Shown in pieces: positions 23,590 to 32,692 of a stretch of DNA of 64,000 nucleotides. Position numbers and translations under genes: made by a program. The stretch's first letter is position 1; the number at the start of each line of letters is the position of its first letter. Location: NCBI GenBank assembly GCA_002495055.1, contig DADR01000024.1:96545-160544 (forward strand), given 5' to 3'. This DNA is from Methanoregula sp. UBA247 (GTDB lineage Archaea > Halobacteriota > Methanomicrobia > Methanomicrobiales > Methanospirillaceae). Under the pieces are notes generated by a model. It was not told the DNA's origin. It saw only the letters and a program-made list of their open reading frames with translations, and did no database searches.

Positions 23590-25365
23590 ATGGGCTATCC
23601 TGAACTGGACCATGATGAGTCCATTATCCTGGAAACGAGAACGGTTAAATATAAATCTATCTTGTTTGATGCAATACTTACCAATAAGCGAATTATTCTT
23701 ACCGGTGGTAAAAAGAATATAATTCCTGCACAAAATATCGCTCTCTCTACGATCAGGAATGTCGAAGCGGGAGAAAACGCCATACGCGACCACTTTTTAA
23801 TACTTTCTCTCACCGCAGAAACTGGTGAAAAACAACAAACGGTTCTTACATTTTTACGGAGTGCCGGAGGGGAAAGAAAACGGGAATGCAATGAATGGGC
23901 AAAGAAATTAAAAAGTCTCATACTCTCATCATCCCCGGATAAGACCGCAACCGCATTTCCCGTACCTGATAGTCTTCCCTTGAAACGCGAGGGTGTGGAA
24001 AGCGCACAAACCGGGGCTACGGGCACGCGCCCGGCTAAAAAGAAGATCGAAATTGTCCGCCCCCTGGGAACAATTATTGAAAAAAGCCCGGTTGCCCCGG
24101 TACCCATTGAGAGTTCATCCCTTCCTTCAGGAACGTTTTGCTCACGATGCGGGAATCGCGTTCCCTTTAAATCACCATTCTGTAACCACTGCGGTACGCC
24201 AATTATTAACGTCCCATCGCAGGCTTATTCGCAACCACATGATGTTTCCCGGGACCAGGTACCGGTCCCACCAATTACACCTCAACCACTCGTTCCAAAG
24301 ACTCCGGTGGCGGATACTCCTGTTCCACCACAACCCATCGTTCCCAAGGAACAGGTACCGGTCCAACAAACAATCCCTCAACCTCCCATTCCAAAGACTC
24401 CGGTGGCGGATACTCCTGTTCCACCACAACCTATGGTTCCCAAGGAACAGGTACCGGTCCAACAAACAATCCCTCAACCCCTCATCCCTAAGACTCCGGT
24501 GGCGGATATTCCCCTGCTATCAAAACCCATGGTTCCCAAGGTTGAGGTATCGGTTCCTCATGCAGTTGATTTAGCAGGAGAATCCCCGAGCCGTCCCGTG
24601 GACCAGATCATCCATTCCATTGAACCGCTGATCGAAGACTCAGTGCCCCGTACCCATCCAGCACCTCTCTATAAAAAGCCGATTCCTGAACAACCCTCAA
24701 AACCGGTTATTTCTGAAGTTTTGGAAGAGTCCATCCCAGAGGTACTTTGGCCCGTATTACCAAACGCTGAATCTCCTGCAGTACCGGCCCAGGTACCAAT
24801 ATCCGCAGAACCTGCATCTCTCCCGCCGCCTCCTGCTCCTGAACCTGCAGGAAAAAAAACCAATTATCTCGCGATTGGAATTCTCATAATTGCAATCCTG
24901 CCCATAATCGCCGGGCTGGTGATTGTGGCAAATATGATGGCCGTACCGCCCGGAGGTCCGGCAACTCTGAATGCAACAACCACTGTTGTGACAACAATCC
25001 CAACACCTACGCCGCAACTCACCCGCACTCCCGCAGCAACAGCGACCGCATCACCCGCATCGACTCAGCTGATGATTCCTCCCACTGGTGTGTGGGTAAG
25101 GGCATCATATCCAGGCACCTATATCGGGTTGATTGGTACAGCCGGGAACCAGATCGAAGTAACCGGCACGGGAGATAAATTTTATTCGATATCTACAACT
25201 GATGGGATCGTAGCGGCTGCCCTCCAGAAAAAGGATGGATCCGGTGATAAAATCATTCTGGAAGTTTATAAGAATGGTGTCATGGTTAAGCGGGAATCAA
25301 CGACGACGCCAAAAGGTATAGTTGAAATTCAGCTCGATTTGAAAACCCTTCCTGTTTCTGAATAA
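23590..25365 (+). CDS. Large zinc-ribbon, Pro-rich repeat, single-pass membrane protein
   Basis: 591 residues in blocks. Residues 1-115 form a PH-like (GRAM/bPH) domain: MGYPELDHDESIILETRTVKY, then FDAILTNKRIILTGG. A zinc ribbon follows at about 178-202 (CSRCGNRVPFKSPFCNHCG). Next is a Pro-rich region with three 32-residue repeats (KTPVADTPVPPQPMVPKEQ...), a membrane helix near 430 (YLAIGILIIAILPIIAGLVIV), a Thr/Pro stalk and an outside beta domain (GVWVRASYPGTYIGLIG). Related in layout to the protein at 19913. Likely a methanogen cell-surface or signalling protein; role unknown. Confidence 0.8.
   Translation: MGYPELDHDESIILETRTVKYKSILFDAILTNKRIILTGGKKNIIPAQNIALSTIRNVEAGENAIRDHFLILSLTAETGEKQQTVLTFLRSAGGERKRECNEWAKKLKSLILSSSPDKTATAFPVPDSLPLKREGVESAQTGATGTRPAKKKIEIVRPLGTIIEKSPVAPVPIESSSLPSGTFCSRCGNRVPFKSPFCNHCGTPIINVPSQAYSQPHDVSRDQVPVPPITPQPLVPKTPVADTPVPPQPIVPKEQVPVQQTIPQPPIPKTPVADTPVPPQPMVPKEQVPVQQTIPQPLIPKTPVADIPLLSKPMVPKVEVSVPHAVDLAGESPSRPVDQIIHSIEPLIEDSVPRTHPAPLYKKPIPEQPSKPVISEVLEESIPEVLWPVLPNAESPAVPAQVPISAEPASLPPPPAPEPAGKKTNYLAIGILIIAILPIIAGLVIVANMMAVPPGGPATLNATTTVVTTIPTPTPQLTRTPAATATASPASTQLMIPPTGVWVRASYPGTYIGLIGTAGNQIEVTGTGDKFYSISTTDGIVAAALQKKDGSGDKIILEVYKNGVMVKRESTTTPKGIVEIQLDLKTLPVSE
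24298..24585 (+). repeat. In-gene tandem repeat, 96-bp unit, three copies
   Basis: Units begin at 24298, 24394 and 24490 (AAGACTCCGGTGGCGGATA). The first two are nearly identical; the third is diverged. It encodes 32-residue Pro/Val repeats in the linker of the zinc-ribbon membrane protein. The high identity of two units suggests recent expansion and likely length variation between strains. Confidence 0.8.
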
Positions 25366-25626
25366 TTCCACTCCTTAATATTTTTTTGCCGGTAATAGCC
25401 CCGGAAAGGTGTCATTTCCCTGAAATGCCTGATGATTGATGGACGGGGAATATTTTCACCAGATGAAAACCCTGATATTTTTTTGATCCCGATAATCTCA
25501 AAACAGGATTTACCTTATCTTGTCCAGGAAATCTCTAAAATTTAATGATAAAAAGTAAATATTTCAACGATTTTCATTTTAATTTATTACACAAACTTTA
25601 TTTACTTGAAAATAAAAAAGAAAAAT

Positions 25627-25791
25627 ATGAACACGAATGTACCTTGTCCAAATCAAGGATGTAGATCCGGTAAGGTTCACTATATTATTGGCTTTGATAT
25701 TTTTTGGGATGATTGCCCGACTTGCGGCGGAATAGGATCCGTCAAAAGACGTGTTCCCGAGTATGCAATTGAAAACCAACATCAACAATGA
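25627..25791 (+). CDS. Small DnaJ-type zinc finger protein (54 aa)
   Basis: From ATG 25627. CPNQGCRSGKV and CPTCGGIGSV form the paired CxxxxCxG / CxxCxG of the DnaJ central zinc finger, here as a stand-alone mini-protein. Such fragments often bind unfolded protein or nucleic acid; role unknown. No clear ribosome binding site, so possibly leaderless. Confidence 0.6.
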   Translation: MNTNVPCPNQGCRSGKVHYIIGFDIFWDDCPTCGGIGSVKRRVPEYAIENQHQQ

Positions 25792-25992
25792 ATTTTTCAA
25801 TCCACGTGTGAAAATTTTAGCCATGAAAAATATTTTTTAGAGGAATATTCTCAACAAAAGAAAAGCAGGTGAAATGCATGTTAAGTACCATTAACGGAAG
25901 ATGAAATATCGATGCTATTAAAACTGGCAAATATTCACAGAGTGTTCACGATTGATAAACCTGAAAACAGGAATCAGACCGTCAGTGAAAAA

Positions 25993-26067
25993 TGCTGCTA
26001 TGGGGATTCGAACCCCAGTCGCGGGCGTGAAAGGCCCGCATGATTGGCCGGACTACACTATAGCAGC
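25993..26067 (-). tRNA. tRNA-Glu (anticodon TTC)
   Basis: On the minus strand the acceptor stem GCTGCTA pairs with TAGCAGC, seven of seven. The anticodon stem CGGGC/GCCCG encloses loop CTTTCAC, anticodon TTC. The T-arm is CTGGGGTTCGAATCCCCA. Discriminator A; no intron and no encoded CCA seen. Confidence 0.95.
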
Positions 26068-26166
26068 GCCTTGTTGCTTTATTTACTTTCTCGGCACCTC
26101 ATAAATAGATTATGGAACAGGAAAAAAGAGATTGTTGTTATTTTTTTAAGTTGAGGTATTTCCTGG

Positions 26167-27039
26167 TTATTTTTTATTGATGGGGTATCCTTCAGTATCA
26201 GTTACGGTCTTGAATGCAGCCATCAGCTGCCGTGTGACCGGGCCTGGTTTACCAGTTCCGACAACCCGTCCGTCAACCCAGGTAATCGGTGCCAGCTCCG
26301 CAGCAGTACCGGAACAGATCAGTTCATCTGCAGTGTACAGGTCAAAATACCCGAGGTTCTGTTCTTTTACCGTGATGCCAAGAGATTGCGCGATCTCAAG
26401 TGTTACCATTCTCGTTATTCCCCGGAGGTTGTTGAGGGTAGGGGGTGTGATAATCTCACCGTTTTTGACGACATAGAGGTTATCACCCGAACCTTCAGAT
26501 AAATAGCCGTTTGTGTCAAAGAAGATCGCTTCGTCGCCTCCCTTGTAGTTCGCCTCGATTTTGGCAAGGATGTTATTCAGGTAATTCAGGCTCTTGACAT
26601 TGGGCGGAAGTGATTCTGCGGGATTTCGCCGCACGGAAACCGTAATGGCTCTGAGGCCTTTCTCGTACAGATCGCCATACATCGCACCCCAGGTGACACA
26701 GATGACAATGACCGATGCCTTTGGACATTTGCGGGGATCAAGCCCCAAATCTCCGACTCCACGGGTTATGATCGGTCGGATATAAGCATCCTTCAGGTTA
26801 TTCCTGCGAAGGGTTTCACAGATTGCATCGGTCATTTCTTCTTTGGTAACCGGTGGTTTGATGTCAAGTGTTTTAGCCGAATCATAGAGCCGGTCAAGGT
26901 GCTCCTTTAAACGGAAAATTCTGCCATTATAAGCACGGATTCCTTCAAAAACCCCGTCACCATACAGAAGACCATGATCAAAAACCGAGATTTTTGCCTG
27001 GTCTTCCGGAAGGTACTTACCATCAATGTAAATGATCAT
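26167..27039 (-). CDS. ilvE: Branched-chain amino acid aminotransferase
   Basis: PLP-dependent fold-type IV transaminase, 290 residues, last step of Val, Leu and Ile synthesis. MIIYIDGKYLPEDQAKISVFDHGLLYGDGVFEGIRAY is the family N-terminus; the PLP lysine is in SLNYLNNILAK or the nearby TRGVGDLG region, and EGSGDNLYVVKNG and SGTAAELAPITWVDGR are C-terminal marks. Works with ilvBN at the left edge, but is encoded apart. tRNA-Glu follows 100 bases downstream on the same strand. Confidence 0.93.
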   Translation of the reverse strand: MIIYIDGKYLPEDQAKISVFDHGLLYGDGVFEGIRAYNGRIFRLKEHLDRLYDSAKTLDIKPPVTKEEMTDAICETLRRNNLKDAYIRPIITRGVGDLGLDPRKCPKASVIVICVTWGAMYGDLYEKGLRAITVSVRRNPAESLPPNVKSLNYLNNILAKIEANYKGGDEAIFFDTNGYLSEGSGDNLYVVKNGEIITPPTLNNLRGITRMVTLEIAQSLGITVKEQNLGYFDLYTADELICSGTAAELAPITWVDGRVVGTGKPGPVTRQLMAAFKTVTDTEGYPINKK

Positions 27040-27339
27040 AGCTTTTTATTGGGGGTACTGGGTTTTGTAGTTTTTTCTTTTTCCGTCCGCAATAAATTCG
27101 CAGTTAGTTTTTTTTGATCGTCAATACACTCATTACCGTCTTTCTTTCTGCCATTACTATTAACCTCAATTCCTTAAGGTAAGAATTATTTTTATCTGTT
27201 GAGAATGGACAGGATCACAAAAAATGTCCTTGTTTTTTAAAAAAAACAATCTGTCTTGATAGTAAAGCAGGAAATACATCTCTCTCAATTTGAGGTAATA
27301 AAATAAGGGGTATACTTGTGTCAGATTATTTTTAAAAAA

Positions 27340-28716
27340 TCAGGAATATGTGCGGCACAATCCGGTAAAATGGCAAAACATTTCGGCACTTGCAACCGGA
27401 TGAAGGTGGGTATAACTTGCAAGGCTATTGTTCATAACTGCACCATCCAGGTTGTCATGAATACCAACGCCGCGAAAAAGCTCGTATGCATAGCGGGTAT
27501 CCCGATCAAGTATTACATCTGAATAATGGAATTCATGGCCCCGGAATGTTGCCTCACCAAAAAGAGAATCACTCATGCACTTTCCCTCGACATAACTGAC
27601 TACCCTTTTTGCCGGCATCCTGGTCTCTCCGGAAAAAATCCTGCACATCTCAAACGATTGATCGACAGGTGAGCCCTGCCAGCCCTTTTGTAATGTCATC
27701 CGTTCTGTGAGGTACATAAGTCCGCCGCACTCCGCGTATATCGGCGTACCATTCCTTGAAACCTCGAGTATCGCTTCACGCATCCGATCATTTTTTTCCA
27801 GTTCTTTGACAAAGAGTTCCGGATAGCCTCCACCGATGATAAACCCCTCAGCCTCGGGAAGCCGGTCATGCACAGGACTGAAGGGGATATATTCTGCTCC
27901 CTGTGCATGAAGAATATCAAAAAGGTCGGCATAATAAAAATTGAACGCCTCATCAAGGGCGACACCAATTTTAATATCCCGATCAACCGTGTTGTCAAAA
28001 AGGGTCTTTTCTACGGGCGATTGCACGATTTCTGTCATCAGACCCTGGAATCGCTCAAGATCCACGTACTGCCCGATCATCTTCGTAATGATTGAAATCC
28101 TGGCATCAAAGTCGCCGTGCCCGGACCCTTCCCGGTAGGGTACAAGCCCGAGATGCCTCATTGCCAGCTGCATCTCTTCCATTCGGGGGATTGCCCCAAT
28201 CACCGGAATACCACAATAGTGTTCGATGGCTGTGACTGCCTTTTCCTTATGTGAACCACCTTTAATATTGTTAAGAATAACGCCGGCAATATGCACATCG
28301 CGGTCAAATTCCTGGAATCCTTTCACCAGAGCAGCCGCACTTCGGGTGATACTCTGGGCTGAAACAACCAGCACTACCGGAAGATCGAGTACTTTTGCGA
28401 TTGACGCTGTGCTGCCGGTATCGTTGAGGGCTGCTGCTCCTTCATACAATCCGCGGACACCTTCGACAATTGCAATATCTGCATCGCGACACCCATACTG
28501 GAAGATGTCCCCAATCTGCTTTTCTGAGAGCGTGAAACTGTCAAGATTCCGGCAGGGGCGGCCGGAGACCGCGGAGAGGTAGGAGGGATCAATATAATCC
28601 ATTCCCACCTTGAAAGTCTGGACCCGGTTTTTTTTGGAAAGAAGTGCGGTAAGAGCAAGAGTGATGCTCGTCTTGCCGCTCCCGGAACGATCACCGGTAA
28701 TCAGGATTTGTTTCAT
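27340..28716 (-). CDS. cfbB: Ni-sirohydrochlorin a,c-diamide synthase
   Basis: ATP- and glutamine-dependent amidase that converts two acetate side chains of Ni-sirohydrochlorin to amides in coenzyme F430 synthesis. It is a CobB/CbiA homologue of 458 residues with the P-loop GDRSGSGKTS (7-16), FKVGMDYIDPSYLS, and a class I glutamine amidotransferase domain whose nucleophile Cys lies in YAECGGLMYLTE (near residue 330). Assigned cfbB and not cobB because it is the last gene of a cfbA-cfbE-cfbD run, overlapping cfbD by four bases. Confidence 0.93.
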   Translation of the reverse strand: MKQILITGDRSGSGKTSITLALTALLSKKNRVQTFKVGMDYIDPSYLSAVSGRPCRNLDSFTLSEKQIGDIFQYGCRDADIAIVEGVRGLYEGAAALNDTGSTASIAKVLDLPVVLVVSAQSITRSAAALVKGFQEFDRDVHIAGVILNNIKGGSHKEKAVTAIEHYCGIPVIGAIPRMEEMQLAMRHLGLVPYREGSGHGDFDARISIITKMIGQYVDLERFQGLMTEIVQSPVEKTLFDNTVDRDIKIGVALDEAFNFYYADLFDILHAQGAEYIPFSPVHDRLPEAEGFIIGGGYPELFVKELEKNDRMREAILEVSRNGTPIYAECGGLMYLTERMTLQKGWQGSPVDQSFEMCRIFSGETRMPAKRVVSYVEGKCMSDSLFGEATFRGHEFHYSDVILDRDTRYAYELFRGVGIHDNLDGAVMNNSLASYTHLHPVASAEMFCHFTGLCRTYS

Positions 28717-29777
28717 ACCAGACTCCTCATGATAGCCCCAAATTCACTTTCCACAATAGTGCGGACCCCAAGCGTCTTTGGATGGAGGTCAATTTCCACA
28801 ATTACATGCTGGTGCCCGATTGTCCGGAGGGGACCAACCTGCCGGGGGCCATTGGTGACCGAAAAGCATTCAATACCCCGTGTATATTCAGGAGGTATTG
28901 CATGAGGGACACCGCATATAAGTGCGAAAGCCGGTTCAATTTCTCCCAATTTCCTGCCAATCAGATCACCATTCGCCCCGTACTCGTCAAGTGCGCCGAT
29001 AATATCAATCTTCATGCCACGGCTCGTCATCTCTTTTAAAATCCGATCCGCATCCAGACGGGTTTTGGGCAGTCCACGTTGATCAAGATTGGCTATATAG
29101 GTAATATCGGCACCCGGGCATGCATCATGGAGCGCGACCAGTTCATCAGCGAACATATATGCCGTCTCCTTCTTTGCATTCAGGATAGCCACTCCTCTTT
29201 TTCCACTCCGGGCGAGTTCGAGGAGTCGTTGTGCTGCGATATGTTTCAGATCCCCCCGCGAGGGTTCAATATAGGGCAGGCTCGCTGCACCCCTCAGCCG
29301 TTCAACTTCATTTGCCTTCTCCATCAGGAACCGCTGGCGGGTGAGTTCATCATCAGAGATCCAGCCTGCTTCGCATGCAGCTTCAAGTGTCGAAAGAACA
29401 CCGGCTATATTGTCGAGGTAGCCTGCATGAATATCGACTGCAATTGTGGGAGTTGTCACACCTGCTCCATCAATTGCTGACTGGAGATCTTCACCGATAA
29501 TCATAGCTACACAGGTCCCAATCACTGCCATTCTGTCAGGAGAGAAATGATCCTGAGCATAACGCAGGACATCTTCAAGCGGTTTCTGGCCGCCAAAAAT
29601 AAACTCGTTGTCTGCAAGTGACGTTGTGAGTACTCGCATACCATCTTCCTCCAGCAGCCGGGCATGTTTAAATGAACAACCGGAAGGACCATGAAGGATA
29701 GCTACATCTACCTTGAGATCTCGTGCTGTATAGAGAGCAGCAACAATTGAACTGGGGCGCGGGTGCATGTATTTCAT
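28713..29777 (-). CDS. cfbD: Ni-sirohydrochlorin a,c-diamide reductive cyclase, catalytic subunit (NifD-like)
   Basis: 354-residue nitrogenase-component-like protein carrying the iron-sulfur cluster that performs the six-electron ring reduction and lactam closure in F430 synthesis. LHGPSGCSFKHARLLEEDG and AVIGTCVAMIIGEDL contain the Cys ligands. It needs the NifH-like reductase CfbC, which is not encoded beside it here. Four-base overlap with cfbB downstream; ten bases after cfbE. Confidence 0.94.
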   Translation of the reverse strand: MKYMHPRPSSIVAALYTARDLKVDVAILHGPSGCSFKHARLLEEDGMRVLTTSLADNEFIFGGQKPLEDVLRYAQDHFSPDRMAVIGTCVAMIIGEDLQSAIDGAGVTTPTIAVDIHAGYLDNIAGVLSTLEAACEAGWISDDELTRQRFLMEKANEVERLRGAASLPYIEPSRGDLKHIAAQRLLELARSGKRGVAILNAKKETAYMFADELVALHDACPGADITYIANLDQRGLPKTRLDADRILKEMTSRGMKIDIIGALDEYGANGDLIGRKLGEIEPAFALICGVPHAIPPEYTRGIECFSVTNGPRQVGPLRTIGHQHVIVEIDLHPKTLGVRTIVESEFGAIMRSLV

Positions 29778-29787
29778 GATAAATCAG

Positions 29788-31008
29788 TTATCTCCAAGTT
29801 TTTACGGCAAGCACAATGGATCCTTCTTTTGTCATACGCAGAGCTGAGATAGAGGCTTTTTGGAGGTCGACTTCATACGATGAGATGAACGGTTCCAGTT
29901 TCCTGAACTCTGAAGTCCCCCTCTTTTTTAATGTTCCCACCCACACGACATGGGTTGGACGAATCTGATTGATTGTTGCCCGTATCTGGTCGAAAGTAAA
30001 CCCTTCGCACACTGCCCCGTCCCCTTCGATCTGGCCAATAACAAGAGTAATGGCCTCCTTTCCGGATTTGCTGCGGGCGTACTGCGCCGCCTGAACTGTA
30101 GTTGCCAGATTCGTTCCACTGTTTGCATTGTCTACTATAAGAACACCCTGTTCATACGATATCGACATTCTGCCAGCCAGCGCGCTGAACGAGGATAGTG
30201 GCTCAGGGTCTATCCCCAGTATCATTGCTGCAGCAGCGGCAAGCATCAGGGATGTGCGATAGCCAGCCAGCGCAAGAAGGGGATTTGAAAACCTGCAGGT
30301 TTTTCCTGCAAGGGAGAGGTAACATTCTGTGCCTTTACAGCCTGCAACATCTTCGAGATTCACAACATGTTTAAGGGACGTTGAGGGTATATCTTCTGCC
30401 AAAAGGAGGTGAGCACAGTCTTTTGCTGAGGCGACTTTTGCCTGGAGGGCCGTCTTTTTTCCCGCGGCAAAAGAATAATCTTCAGCAGAAGTGATAATCC
30501 CCAGGGTTCCTGCGCAGCTGATCCCGAGGGATTCTTCCACAATCAGCCACCCGTTGATCTCCTGTGCCATCCGGACGGCAGCGAGCACCGATCCTGGTGT
30601 AATGCTGCATTTTAAGATACAGTTCTTTTCCGGGAACCGGTATGTCCCGGTCGATGTTTGCAGTATCCCTGGTCCATCCATCAGAATAGCAAGGGCATGT
30701 GCGGTTGTTGTCTTTCCCCTCGCCCCGGTGATCTCAACCATGGGTTCCGGGATATCCTTTCCTAACAACCGGTGTACGGCCTCATGGTGGGAAATCACCG
30801 GAGCTTTGGAAAATTTCAGAAGGGGGTGATCAGGATCGAGATGCACCGGAGCAACGACCAGGTCATAGTTCCTCGCCAGGGCAGTTTTTACATCTATTGT
30901 ACTTCCTCCCCGGTACACATCAACGCAATCAACATGATCACCCCGGGCTGCAAATGCTTTACCTATCGTTTTGCCGCCGTGGATGGTGTCCAGTACCAGG
31001 ATATGCAT
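29788..31008 (-). CDS. cfbE: Coenzyme F430 synthetase (Mur-ligase-like)
   Basis: ATP-dependent ligase-like enzyme that closes the last carbocyclic ring of F430, 406 residues. The Mur-ligase P-loop ITGARGKTTTAHA, central-domain NCILKCSITPGSVLA, and DNANSGTN in the C-terminal domain fit the CfbE family. Second gene of the F430 operon, 11 bases after cfbA. Confidence 0.92.
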   Translation of the reverse strand: MHILVLDTIHGGKTIGKAFAARGDHVDCVDVYRGGSTIDVKTALARNYDLVVAPVHLDPDHPLLKFSKAPVISHHEAVHRLLGKDIPEPMVEITGARGKTTTAHALAILMDGPGILQTSTGTYRFPEKNCILKCSITPGSVLAAVRMAQEINGWLIVEESLGISCAGTLGIITSAEDYSFAAGKKTALQAKVASAKDCAHLLLAEDIPSTSLKHVVNLEDVAGCKGTECYLSLAGKTCRFSNPLLALAGYRTSLMLAAAAAMILGIDPEPLSSFSALAGRMSISYEQGVLIVDNANSGTNLATTVQAAQYARSKSGKEAITLVIGQIEGDGAVCEGFTFDQIRATINQIRPTHVVWVGTLKKRGTSEFRKLEPFISSYEVDLQKASISALRMTKEGSIVLAVKTWR

Positions 31009-31019
31009 AAAAAAAGAAA

Positions 31020-31421
31020 TTACAGGAGTGTGAGCGCTTTTGTCGCGTTCTTGATCATCAGGTTAGCAAGCAGGGGGTCACTGCCAATAGGATCCGCATA
31101 TACAAGCGGAATTGATCTGCCATTTAACGTAAATACTCCCTTCTTGGTACCTTCGGCAAGCCCAATCTCTCCGGGTATGTCTTTTTCAATGTGAACACCC
31201 TTTGCAAGAAACAGCGGAACGACAACGAGCACATCAATCGGTTCACGCCTGAATTCATCCAGTGAATCCTTGATCGTCGGCGTATTCATATTCATAAATC
31301 CGCATTTGACAATAAAATCCGAGTTTTGTGACTTAATCATTGCCGCGGTTTTCTCAACAAGCTCCTGATTGTAAGGCATCGTGCTCCCGTGCCCGACAAG
31401 TAACATTCCCTTCGTACCCAT
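31020..31421 (-). CDS. cfbA: Sirohydrochlorin nickelochelatase
   Basis: Inserts Ni2+ into sirohydrochlorin, the first committed step to F430. A small single-domain CbiX-type chelatase of 133 residues from ATG 31421 (MGTKGMLLVGHGSTMPYNQ); the frame extends upstream but the family begins here. Metal-binding His residues sit in LLVGHGS and FLAKGVHIEKDIPG. First gene of the cfbA-cfbE-cfbD-cfbB run. Confidence 0.93.
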   Translation of the reverse strand: MGTKGMLLVGHGSTMPYNQELVEKTAAMIKSQNSDFIVKCGFMNMNTPTIKDSLDEFRREPIDVLVVVPLFLAKGVHIEKDIPGEIGLAEGTKKGVFTLNGRSIPLVYADPIGSDPLLANLMIKNATKALTLL

Positions 31422-31552
31422 ATAACACATAGTATTACCGGGAATATTAAAAATTCTTACCAAATAGTTTTTTTATATTACGTCATCTCTCCCATCAATG
31501 TCGCTGGCAATGCAAAGTAATTTGTTTGATCAGCCTCAACAAATATGAATCT

Positions 31553-32692
31553 ATGATGGATGCCTTCGAGCGGTATGGACTGCTCATTAACGATCGTATT
31601 GTCAGGACACCGGTTGCGATTGCATCCATGGCAGGATGGGTCGACGCGGCATACGTCCTTGAACGTACCGATCATATTGGTGCTGCCTTTATTGGGGGTT
31701 ATTCCATTGACCAGCCCACCATGGATGCGGCAAAAGTTATTTCTGATGAGGGCAATCGCAAAGAATTTTTATACGATGACCCGGTCGAAGAACTTAAAAA
31801 ACAGATGGCACTTTTGGAAAAGAGCACTGTTGTACTGGGACTAAATCTGCGTGGCAGCACACCTGCATCATTCAGTGCTCTTGCAGGATCCCTGGGTGAA
31901 AACGTTGTTTACGAAATCGATGCCCATTGCCGACAACCTGCAATGGTTGCTGCCGGTTGCGGAGAACATTATTTAAAAAAACCCGGCGACCTGATGGCAG
32001 TTGTCAGGGCACTCAAATCTGAAGGCGTTACGGTATCAGTAAAAATACGTGCCGGTATAGCCGCAGATGACCGTCTGCTCGCCCGGAAACTGTGGGAATC
32101 CGGAGCAGATATTCTGCATATTGACCTTATGGACTTCGGCTCGGCAAAACTTCGTCAGATCCGGAACAGCTGCCCGCTCATGCTGATTGCCAATAATTCA
32201 ATCAATACGTTTGAGAGGATGAGAGAGATGCTCTCGCACGGGGCAGATATCGTGTCACTTGCACGCAAATCGGATATCCGGACTCTTTCAGGGCTTGATG
32301 CAGCAATTGCGCGTTATGCGACAGAGGATGGATGGTATAACTCACCAAAACAGTTGTGCCGTGGCGGGGACATCCGGGCGCTCGCCTTTTGCTGCATGCC
32401 GGTCAAAGAGTGCCCTCTTATCCCAACACTTTCCCGGTTAGAGATCCCAAAAGAAGAGTACATCCGGATTAAACTGGATACGGTTAAAGGCACCCCCCTT
32501 GAAGAGGGAAATCAGACCTGTTTTGGAAGCCTGGCATGGTGCTGTAAAACATCTTCTCCCTGTATGTTCCGCGACATGACCCTCAAACAACAGGGACTTT
32601 CAAAGAAAGAGTATATGCGCCTGAAACGCGAGCTCTCAGATACAATAATGAGCCGTGTTTTCCATGACGTGCCTTCTGATGAAAGCAGCTGA
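31553..32692 (+). CDS. Dihydrouridine-synthase-like protein with methanogenesis marker 9 domain
   Basis: 379 residues. The N-terminal two thirds are a TIM barrel of the FMN-binding tRNA-dihydrouridine synthase type (IASMAGWVDAAYVLERTDHIGAA, VSVKIRAGIAADDRL, IANNSINTFERMREMLSHGADIVSLAR). The C-terminal ~110 residues form the Cys-rich methanogenesis marker 9 domain (LCRGGDIRALAFCCMPVKECP, then CFGSLAWCCKTSSPC), probably binding an iron-sulfur cluster. Found only in methanogens and relatives; reaction unknown. Divergent from the F430 operon and cotranslated with the CitG-like gene. Confidence 0.88.
   Translation: MMDAFERYGLLINDRIVRTPVAIASMAGWVDAAYVLERTDHIGAAFIGGYSIDQPTMDAAKVISDEGNRKEFLYDDPVEELKKQMALLEKSTVVLGLNLRGSTPASFSALAGSLGENVVYEIDAHCRQPAMVAAGCGEHYLKKPGDLMAVVRALKSEGVTVSVKIRAGIAADDRLLARKLWESGADILHIDLMDFGSAKLRQIRNSCPLMLIANNSINTFERMREMLSHGADIVSLARKSDIRTLSGLDAAIARYATEDGWYNSPKQLCRGGDIRALAFCCMPVKECPLIPTLSRLEIPKEEYIRIKLDTVKGTPLEEGNQTCFGSLAWCCKTSSPCMFRDMTLKQQGLSKKEYMRLKRELSDTIMSRVFHDVPSDESS

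Noticed and set aside
23993..24574. 193-codon frame inside the zinc-ribbon membrane gene
   Set aside because: Frame-shifted shadow of the Pro-rich repeats; its Arg/His/Asn-rich repeats are a by-product of the 96-bp units.
24298..24585. CRISPR array
   Set aside because: The 96-bp units are contiguous coding tandem repeats without spacers. I saw no CRISPR array in the window.
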